The translations under genes and the position numbers were made by a program. A DNA stretch of 57,054 nt from Bacteroidales bacterium (GTDB taxonomy: Bacteria; Bacteroidota; Bacteroidia; Bacteroidales; WCHB1-69), in assembly GCA_016285085.1 (NCBI GenBank), contig JAEEQA010000008.1, positions 1 to 57,054 on the forward strand. Reading direction: 5' to 3'. Shown here piece by piece: positions 50,907 to 57,054 of this stretch (positions are counted from its first letter, which is position 1; each line of letters starts with the position of its first letter). A model generated the notes under the pieces. That model ran no database searches, had not been told where the DNA came from, and was given only the letters and a program-made list of their open reading frames with translations.

Positions 50907-53693
50907 ATGAAAACGCCCCGTTTTTTTTATAAAACCCTATCCCTTTGGTTGTTAGTTTTCTTTATGTCCGTCATCGGTCACGCGCAGACGGCTTCCACGC
51001 AGGGCACGGACTTCTGGTTCTCGTTCATGAGCAACAACAATTCCGACCCGACGCAGATTTGTTTGATTCTTTCTGCGGAGCGTGCGTGCAGTGTCACCGT
51101 GACCAATCCCAATACTGGGTGGAGCACCACTGCTTCCATACCTGCCGGCGGACGTGTGGACGTGAACATCCCCATTGCCCAGGCTTTTGTTCCTTCAGGA
51201 AGAGACAATACCATCCTCAATTACGGCTGCCATTTGGTCGCCACCGATGTTATCTCGGCCTATACGATGAACTACCGTAACGCCTCCTTTGACGGGGCGC
51301 ACCTGCTTCCGACCGATGCATTGGCCGACAACTATATGGTTGAAACCATCCCGCCGGGCATCAACGGCAGTTCCGTCCTCCTCGTCGGGACGGAGGACAA
51401 TACCGTGATTGACATCACGCCCACGGCGGCCTGCGGCGCCGGCTGGACGGCCAATACCCAGCAGACCGTCACCTTGAATACAGGTCAGGTTTATCAGTTC
51501 ACCACCACTTCCGCCACCGCGTCGCTGTCGGGTACGGTCATCCAGACCCGCGACTGCAAGCGGATTGCCGTATTCGCAGGCGGAAAGTGCGCCCAGGCAC
51601 CCGCCAACTGTACCTACTGCGACCACATCTACGAGCCTATGGTCCCGACCATCTACTGGGGAAACCATTTTGCCGTTACCTCCTCCCTCACCCGCAACAA
51701 CGACATCGTTCGTGTCACGGCGCTGAACAGCAATACGGTTGTCTCTGTGAATGGAGCTTCGGTGGCCACCCTGGCATCCGGCGGCACATACAACTTCCAG
51801 CTCAATTCATCGGAGGGTTCCTGCTACATCGAGACTTCCGGACCTTCCGCCTGCTATCTGTACCTCACCGGGCAGAACTGCGGCGGTGGCAGCGGCGACC
51901 CCTCGATGGTCTATATTACGCCTATTGAGCAGAATATCAAAAAGATAACTTTCGGAACCTACTATAACTCCGGTACCAGTTCGCTGCAGCAGTATGTCAA
52001 TGTGGTGACCCCTACAAACAATGTCGGTTCGGTGACGTTGGACGGGGCCAGCATCAGCGGTTCGTTCACTCCGCTGGCGGGCAATGCCAGCTACTCCTAT
52101 GCACGGCTCAACATTACCCACGCCACCCACACCCTGCAGTGCGACAGCGGCCTCGTGGCCCATGTCTATGGTCTTGGCAATGTGACCTCCTACGCCTACA
52201 ATGTGGGCTCCAGCGCCATCGACCTCACCAGCGCCATCTTCATCAACGACATCAATGTCGCCGACATCCCGGAAGACCAGACCTATTGTCCTGACCTTGA
52301 AATCGACTTTGAGGTGGAGCTGAATTACAGTTACGACAACATCACATGGGATTTTGGCGATGGTAACACAGGGGAAGGCAACCCTGTCCCGCACACTTAC
52401 GACAGTCCCGGTACCTACTTTGTGACCGCCCTTGTGGAGAGGAGTATCAGCAACTGTTTCGGTTCGACGGTTGACACCCTCAGAGGCCGTGTGGTCATTC
52501 CTCCTGCGGAACCAGTCTTGATTGAGGTTTTCCTTTGTGGAGGAGGAACTTACGATTACCACGGAACCCCCATCACGGAACCGGGCATCTATTTTGACAC
52601 CCTCGTCAGCGCCTACGGTTGCGACAGTATCACGGAACTGCATCTCAGCATTGTCCCCATTGATCCTATTATCGTAGATGTAGATATTTGTCAGGGAAGT
52701 AGTTACGATTTCCATGGGCGTGTCATAACCGAGGCGGGTATTTATGTGGACACCCTCACTTCTTCCGTCGGCTGTGATTCCATCATAGAACTTCATCTTG
52801 GCATCATTCCTGCCGACCCCATCCCGTTTTATGCAAATATTTGTCCGGGAGAAAGTTATGATTTTCACGGTCAGTTGATTTCGGAAGCTGGGGTTTACCT
52901 TGATACGGTCACCGCGGTAGGCGGCTGCGACAGCATTGTGGAACTTCATCTTGCCTTTGCACCGGTTCCCACCGTTACTTTGGGCAACGATCTCATCCTT
53001 TGCGGGGAAGCGCAGCTGCCGGTCACGATTCCCGCTTTCGCCAACGACAGTGTGGGCTACCATTGGAGCACCGGAGCCACCACGCCGTCGGTCAGTGTGG
53101 AGCAGATCGGCAACTACTCCGTAACAGTCACCAATGGGTACGGATGCACCGCCAGCGATGAGGTGAGCGTGCTGATTCCCGAGCGGATCACGGTTTCCGT
53201 CGAGATGAGCGGCGACCTTTGCAAGGACGGGATTGTCCAGCTCAATGCCGTCACCAATGCGCCCAATGTGGTATGGAACACCGGCGAAACATCGACCTTG
53301 ATTGAGGTGGTCCAAGCGGGTACGTACGCGGTCAAGGCATACGATGAGCCGTGCGAGGACACGACTTCCGTCACATTGCCTTATTGCCCGCCGGACCTCA
53401 TTTTCCCCAACATCATCACCCCGAACGGCGACGGAAAAAACGATGTCTTCATCATCAAGAACCTGGATCCTACGGTTCCCAATCTGCTTTCCATTTATGA
53501 CCGTTGGGGCAAGAAAATCTACGAGAAGGCGAACTATCAGACCTACATCCGCAAGGGCGACACGCAGGTACATAATGAAGATGAGGGTTTCGGCAGCGAA
53601 AACTTCTCCGATGGCGTCTATTACTTCACTTTCCATTATGCAGTACCCAACCAGACGGTGGATTACCACGGCAGTCTGACCATTATTCGATAA
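50907..53693 (+). CDS. Secreted IgGFc-binding-like protein with T9SS type B sorting domain
   Basis: A 928-residue surface protein. The signal ends at GHAQ. Residues 27-455 resemble the IgGFc-binding-type N-terminal domain (TQGTDFWFSFMSNN, VEDxNTV-like GTEDNTVIDITP, DCKRIAVFAGGKCAQAP, NHFAVTSSLTRNNDIVRVTA). A PKD domain (about 460-530, ITWDFGDGNTGEGNP) and three 50-residue repeats ending in GCDSI.ELHL follow (534-684). An Ig-like region with VSVEQIGNYSVTVTN precedes a type B (gliding C-terminal) sorting domain from FPNIITPNGDGKNDVF (about 832). Binding of immunoglobulin is not implied. A close paralog follows head-to-tail, and both likely share the 50847 promoter. Confidence 0.88.
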   Translation: MKTPRFFYKTLSLWLLVFFMSVIGHAQTASTQGTDFWFSFMSNNNSDPTQICLILSAERACSVTVTNPNTGWSTTASIPAGGRVDVNIPIAQAFVPSGRDNTILNYGCHLVATDVISAYTMNYRNASFDGAHLLPTDALADNYMVETIPPGINGSSVLLVGTEDNTVIDITPTAACGAGWTANTQQTVTLNTGQVYQFTTTSATASLSGTVIQTRDCKRIAVFAGGKCAQAPANCTYCDHIYEPMVPTIYWGNHFAVTSSLTRNNDIVRVTALNSNTVVSVNGASVATLASGGTYNFQLNSSEGSCYIETSGPSACYLYLTGQNCGGGSGDPSMVYITPIEQNIKKITFGTYYNSGTSSLQQYVNVVTPTNNVGSVTLDGASISGSFTPLAGNASYSYARLNITHATHTLQCDSGLVAHVYGLGNVTSYAYNVGSSAIDLTSAIFINDINVADIPEDQTYCPDLEIDFEVELNYSYDNITWDFGDGNTGEGNPVPHTYDSPGTYFVTALVERSISNCFGSTVDTLRGRVVIPPAEPVLIEVFLCGGGTYDYHGTPITEPGIYFDTLVSAYGCDSITELHLSIVPIDPIIVDVDICQGSSYDFHGRVITEAGIYVDTLTSSVGCDSIIELHLGIIPADPIPFYANICPGESYDFHGQLISEAGVYLDTVTAVGGCDSIVELHLAFAPVPTVTLGNDLILCGEAQLPVTIPAFANDSVGYHWSTGATTPSVSVEQIGNYSVTVTNGYGCTASDEVSVLIPERITVSVEMSGDLCKDGIVQLNAVTNAPNVVWNTGETSTLIEVVQAGTYAVKAYDEPCEDTTSVTLPYCPPDLIFPNIITPNGDGKNDVFIIKNLDPTVPNLLSIYDRWGKKIYEKANYQTYIRKGDTQVHNEDEGFGSENFSDGVYYFTFHYAVPNQTVDYHGSLTIIR

Positions 53694-53736
53694 ATTCCTA
53701 TTATTGAAATACATATTGAATCAAAAAGACATAAAA

Positions 53737-56499
53737 ATGAAGCCGCACGATTTTTTTTCTAAATTATTGATTCTTATATTAATAGTAATCACGGCAATTC
53801 CCTGTTCCTTTGCCCAAACCGCTTCCACGCAGGGGCGGGACTTCTGGTTCGCGTTCATGAGCAACCAGACCTCCGACCCCACGCAGACCTGTCTGATTCT
53901 TTCGGCAGAGCGTGCATGCAATGTGACGGTGAGCAATCCCAACACGGGTTGGAGCACTACTGCCTCCATCCCGGCCGGAGGACGTGTGGACGTAAATATT
54001 CCTATTGCGCAGGCTTACTTCCCTGCTTCAAGCGACAATTCTATCCGGAACTATGGCTGTCACCTCACCGCCACCGATGTCATTTCGGCCTACACGATGA
54101 ACTACCGTCACGCCTCTTTCGACGGCGGGCATCTGCTGCCGACGGAAACATTGGCCGACAACTATATGATTGAAACCATCCCTCCCGGAATTGACGGCAG
54201 TATCGTTATGATTATCGCAACGGAGGACAACACTGTCGTGGATATCACGCCGTCGGTGGCCACCTCCGGCGGATGGAGTGCCAACAGCCAGCAGACCGTC
54301 ACTTTGAACACGGGGCAGGTCTATCAGTTTGCCTCCAGTGCGGCCACTGCGAGTTTTTCAGGTACCCGCATACAGGCCCGCGACTGCAAGCGGATCGCGG
54401 TTTTCGCCGGTGGCAAGTGCGCCCAGGCCCCTGCCGGCTGCACCTACTGCGACCATATCTATGATCCGATGATCCCCACCATCTACTGGGGTAACCATTT
54501 TGCGATCACCAGTTCGCTCACCCGCACCAAGGATGTGGTCCGTGTCACGGCACTGAACGACGGCACGACCGTCACCAAGAACGGATCCACGGTGGCCACG
54601 CTTGCGGCTGGCGGCACGTACAACTTTGAAATCACCTCCTCCGAAATTTCCTGCTATATTACGACATCGGGACCTGCTGTCTGTTATCTATACCTTACCG
54701 GGCAGAGCTGTGGCGGCGGCAGCGGCGACCCCTCTATGGTCTATATTACACCTATAGAACAGAATATCAAAAAGATAACATTCGGAACCTACTATAACTC
54801 CGGCACCAGTTCACTCCAACAATATGTCAATGTGGTCACCCCCACCAACAATGTGGGTTCGGTGACGTTGGACGGTACCAGCATCAGCGGGTCGTTCACC
54901 ACGCTGACGGGTAATGCCAACTATTCCTACGCCCGCCTCAACATCAGTCACGCCACCCACACCCTCCAGTGCGACAGCGGCCTTGTGGCCCATGTGTACG
55001 GACTTGGTGAGGTAACCTCCTACGCCTACAATGTCGGGTCCAGCGCCATTGACCTCAGCAGTGCCATGTACATCAACCATGTGAGTACGGCTGATATCCC
55101 CGAGAACTGCACCTATTGCCCCAACTTGGACATTGACTTTGAGGTGGATCTAAACTATGGATACGACAATATCACATGGCTCTTCGGGGACGGCGCTACG
55201 GGGGTGGGAAATCCGGTTAGCCACGCCTATGAAAGTCCGGGTAACTATCAGGTGACGGCTATTGTGGAACGAAACACCAACAACTGCTTCGGTAACACCA
55301 CCGACACCCTGCGGGGCAGGGTCGTCATCCCGCCGGCTGAGCCGATTGTAGAGAACGTTGCCATTTGTGGCGGCGGCTCGTATGTTTTTCATGGTCGGGT
55401 GCTTACAGAGCCGGGTGTTTACGTTGACACTATCGAGAGTAGCGGTGACTGCGATTCTGTTATTGAACTGCACTTGAGTTTTGTACCGGCCGATCCCATC
55501 CCTGTCTATGTGGACATCTGTGACGGTGGGTCCTACGACTTCTACGGGGTGGTTCTTACGGAGCCGGGAATTTATCTTGACACCATAGTTACCAGCGGTG
55601 GATGCGACTCCATTGTGGAGCTGCATCTGGGCACTGTTCCGCCCGAACCCATTCCCGTCAACGCGAGCATTTGTCCGGGCGACAGTTACGATTTCAACGG
55701 ACGCATCCTTTCCGATCCGGGTGTTTATTACGACAGTATTGTTACTGCCGGCGGTTGCGACAGCATCGTGGAATTGCACCTTGCTTACGCCGCTGTGCCA
55801 TCCGTAAATCTGGGCCACGACCGTGTATTGTGCGGCGAGGAGCAGTTCCCGGTGACGGTTTCCGCAGGTGCAGGCAGCGGCTTGACCTATCTTTGGAACA
55901 CGGGGGCTAGCACTGCCACCATCAGTGCTTCCCAGCCGGGCACCTACGCTGTGACGGTCACCAACCAGTACGGCTGCACGGGAAGTGACGAGATGCAGAT
56001 CCGTCTCCAAGACCGTATTACCGTGGGCATCGAAATGGCCGGTGACTTCTGCGAGGAGGGCGGTACCATCCTCACTGCGGTCACCAATGCCCCCAATGTG
56101 GCGTGGAATACCGGTGAAATCACTCCGGAAATCGAAGTCAGCCAGGCAGGTACTTACATGGTCAGGGCTTACGACACTCCCTGTGAGGAGACGGCCTCCA
56201 TCACTCTGCCCAAGTGCCCCTTCGACCTCTACTTCCCGAACTGTATCACTCCGACTTTCGACGATGGGATGAACGACTGGTTCTATCTGAGCAATCCCGA
56301 CATTGTGGGTGAATTCGAGATTTTCATCTACGACCGCTGGGGTACCCTTGTCTATCATTCCACTGACCCGCATTTCAAATGGGATGGAAAACACAAGGGC
56401 AAAATTGCCGCCAACAACGTCTTTACATGGAAAGCATACGCATCGCCTCGTACAGAGAAAAAGAAGAGAGAGTTCAGCGGCAGTATCCTTGTACTTTAA
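53737..56499 (+). CDS. Paralog: secreted IgGFc-binding-like protein with T9SS type B sorting domain
   Basis: A 920-residue paralog of the preceding gene, with the same order of parts: signal (PCSFAQ), IgGFc-binding-like domain from TASTQGRDFWFAF, PKD domain ITWLFGDGATGVGNP, three 50-residue GCDSIVELHL repeats (533-684), Ig-like region and a type B sorting domain. The ATG at 53737 (MKPHDFFSKLLILILIV) is chosen over a TTG 11 codons upstream. The start of the sorting domain reads FPNCITPTFDDGMNDWF, so the Gly-Asp-Gly-Lys loop of the paralog has become FDDGM. Long stretches are almost identical in DNA (for example about 54740-55030 against 51900-52190), suggesting recent duplication or gene conversion. 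Confidence 0.88.
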   Translation: MKPHDFFSKLLILILIVITAIPCSFAQTASTQGRDFWFAFMSNQTSDPTQTCLILSAERACNVTVSNPNTGWSTTASIPAGGRVDVNIPIAQAYFPASSDNSIRNYGCHLTATDVISAYTMNYRHASFDGGHLLPTETLADNYMIETIPPGIDGSIVMIIATEDNTVVDITPSVATSGGWSANSQQTVTLNTGQVYQFASSAATASFSGTRIQARDCKRIAVFAGGKCAQAPAGCTYCDHIYDPMIPTIYWGNHFAITSSLTRTKDVVRVTALNDGTTVTKNGSTVATLAAGGTYNFEITSSEISCYITTSGPAVCYLYLTGQSCGGGSGDPSMVYITPIEQNIKKITFGTYYNSGTSSLQQYVNVVTPTNNVGSVTLDGTSISGSFTTLTGNANYSYARLNISHATHTLQCDSGLVAHVYGLGEVTSYAYNVGSSAIDLSSAMYINHVSTADIPENCTYCPNLDIDFEVDLNYGYDNITWLFGDGATGVGNPVSHAYESPGNYQVTAIVERNTNNCFGNTTDTLRGRVVIPPAEPIVENVAICGGGSYVFHGRVLTEPGVYVDTIESSGDCDSVIELHLSFVPADPIPVYVDICDGGSYDFYGVVLTEPGIYLDTIVTSGGCDSIVELHLGTVPPEPIPVNASICPGDSYDFNGRILSDPGVYYDSIVTAGGCDSIVELHLAYAAVPSVNLGHDRVLCGEEQFPVTVSAGAGSGLTYLWNTGASTATISASQPGTYAVTVTNQYGCTGSDEMQIRLQDRITVGIEMAGDFCEEGGTILTAVTNAPNVAWNTGEITPEIEVSQAGTYMVRAYDTPCEETASITLPKCPFDLYFPNCITPTFDDGMNDWFYLSNPDIVGEFEIFIYDRWGTLVYHSTDPHFKWDGKHKGKIAANNVFTWKAYASPRTEKKKREFSGSILVL

Positions 56500-56566
56500 A
56501 TCCTTTTCCCATACAATATATGTTTGAATATCTCGTTCACTAAAATTGACCAAAAAAGAAGACCGA

Positions 56567-57054
56567 ATGAAAAAACTTATGATCGCCATTCTGCTTGTAG
56601 CAGGGGCTTTTGCAGGGAATCTTAATGCACAGAATAAAAGTGACATACTTGTAACAATCGGGAATCAGAATATTACGTCTGGAGAGTTTCTGGACACGTA
56701 TGGCAAAAACAACAATCTGAACACGGCCACCGAAAGTGATCTCCGCGACTATCTTGAGCTCTTCATCAATTTCAAGATGAAGGTGATGGAAGGTGTGGAG
56801 TTGCAGTATGACACTGCCCGCCAGTTTAAAATGGAACTGCAGTCATACAAGAAGCAGTCGGCACAGCAATACCTTGTAGATAAAGAAGTTACAGAATCTC
56901 TTGTCAATGAGGCTGTTGATCGTGCCAAGTTTGACATCCGGGCCAGCCACATCCTTGTCAACTGCGCTGAAAAGGCGACGGGTAAGGACACCGTGGCTGC
57001 TTACAACAAAGCCCTTTCCATCCGTGAAGAAATCCTTTCGGGGAAGCTGACTTT
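56567..57054 (+). CDS. Parvulin-type peptidylprolyl isomerase (SurA/PpiC-like), 3' truncated by window edge
   Basis: The frame opens at ATG 56567 and runs off the end. A signal peptide (KKLMIAILLVAGAFAGNLNA, then Q) is followed by a SurA-like N-terminal segment (ILVTIGNQNITSGEFLDTYG, and the DLRDYLELFINFKMKVMEGV helix found in this family) and the beginning of a parvulin domain (FDIRASHILVNCAEKATGKD). In Bacteroidetes several such proteins act as periplasmic folding factors for outer-membrane and secreted proteins. It begins 67 bases after the second type B gene. Complete architecture is unknown. Confidence 0.93.
   Translation, partial: MKKLMIAILLVAGAFAGNLNAQNKSDILVTIGNQNITSGEFLDTYGKNNNLNTATESDLRDYLELFINFKMKVMEGVELQYDTARQFKMELQSYKKQSAQQYLVDKEVTESLVNEAVDRAKFDIRASHILVNCAEKATGKDTVAAYNKALSIREEILSGKLT

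Noticed and set aside
51807-53714. Long minus-strand frames opposite the type B genes (also 55150-56646)
   Set aside because: Antisense artefacts; the plus frames have signal peptides, repeats and sorting domains.
1-57054. tRNA, rRNA, CRISPR, prophage, transposase and integrase genes
   Set aside because: No cloverleaf, repeat-spacer array or mobile-element coding gene could be recognised on either strand.

Overview
The window is bacterial chromosome from a member of the Bacteroidetes, most likely an anaerobic Bacteroidales lineage. Four things point there. Eight exported proteins end in type IX secretion (T9SS) sorting domains: six type A and two type B. Most promoters carry the Bacteroidetes -7 element TAnnTTTG. 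Start codons mostly lack a Shine-Dalgarno (SD) sequence and sit in A/T-rich leaders. Family-typical genes and gene orders occur (DUF3667, rsfS-ftsH-LUD-cdsA, ftsQ-ftsA-ftsZ). An iron-type alcohol dehydrogenase and an H-cluster protein of the [FeFe]-hydrogenase superfamily suggest a fermentative or anaerobic life. No tRNA, rRNA, CRISPR array, IS transposase or phage gene was seen.

Layout. 1-344: 3' part of an Hsp20 gene. 511-3865 (minus): operon DRTGG protein > HATPase > H-cluster sensor-like protein > queA. 3988-7649 (minus): two tandem T9SS paralogs. 7771-8948 (minus): rpsF-rpsR-rplI. 8949-9472: gene-free divergent region. 9473-13285 (plus): division genes ftsQ, ftsA, ftsZ. 13272-15541 (minus): secreted trypsin-like protease and a WbqC-family gene. 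15754-19772 (plus): rsfS-ftsH-LUD gene-cdsA. 20070-30245 (plus): a 3391-residue surface protein made of HYR-like and SprB-like repeats. 30395-38589 (plus): serine hydrolase, SAM hydroxide adenosyltransferase-like protein, small T9SS protein, large C1 cysteine peptidase, MBOAT acyltransferase. 38598-43957 (minus): iron alcohol dehydrogenase, htpG, an aldehyde dehydrogenase, and a PIN toxin with a RelB/DinJ-like antitoxin. 44156-46583 (minus): small membrane-protein pair, small exported protein, DUF3667 protein. 46658-49728 (plus): two rhomboid proteases and an EEP-family hydrolase. 49837-56499 (plus): two small lipoproteins and two tandem type B T9SS proteins with an IgGFc-binding-like head. 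56567-end: 5' part of a parvulin-type peptidylprolyl isomerase.

How the genes fit together. Housekeeping blocks (translation, division, membrane proteolysis, phospholipid synthesis, chaperones) alternate with a large cell-surface programme: secreted proteases, adhesin-like repeat proteins and lipoproteins that depend on T9SS or Sec/Lol export. The most notable signals are: (1) strong SD sequences only in front of rpsR and rplI, in a lineage that normally has none, matching the proposal that bS18 is controlled through the sequestered anti-SD; (2) an H-cluster protein that keeps its four cluster-ligand cysteines but has Phe in place of the proton-relay cysteine, in an operon with an HATPase and a DRTGG protein; (3) a consensus-perfect sigma-54 promoter inside a hairpin upstream of htpG; (4) a family of TGTAG-headed palindromes at gene ends, one of which separates two diverged copies of the queA 3' end; (5) a tandem pair of unrecognised two-helix membrane proteins.
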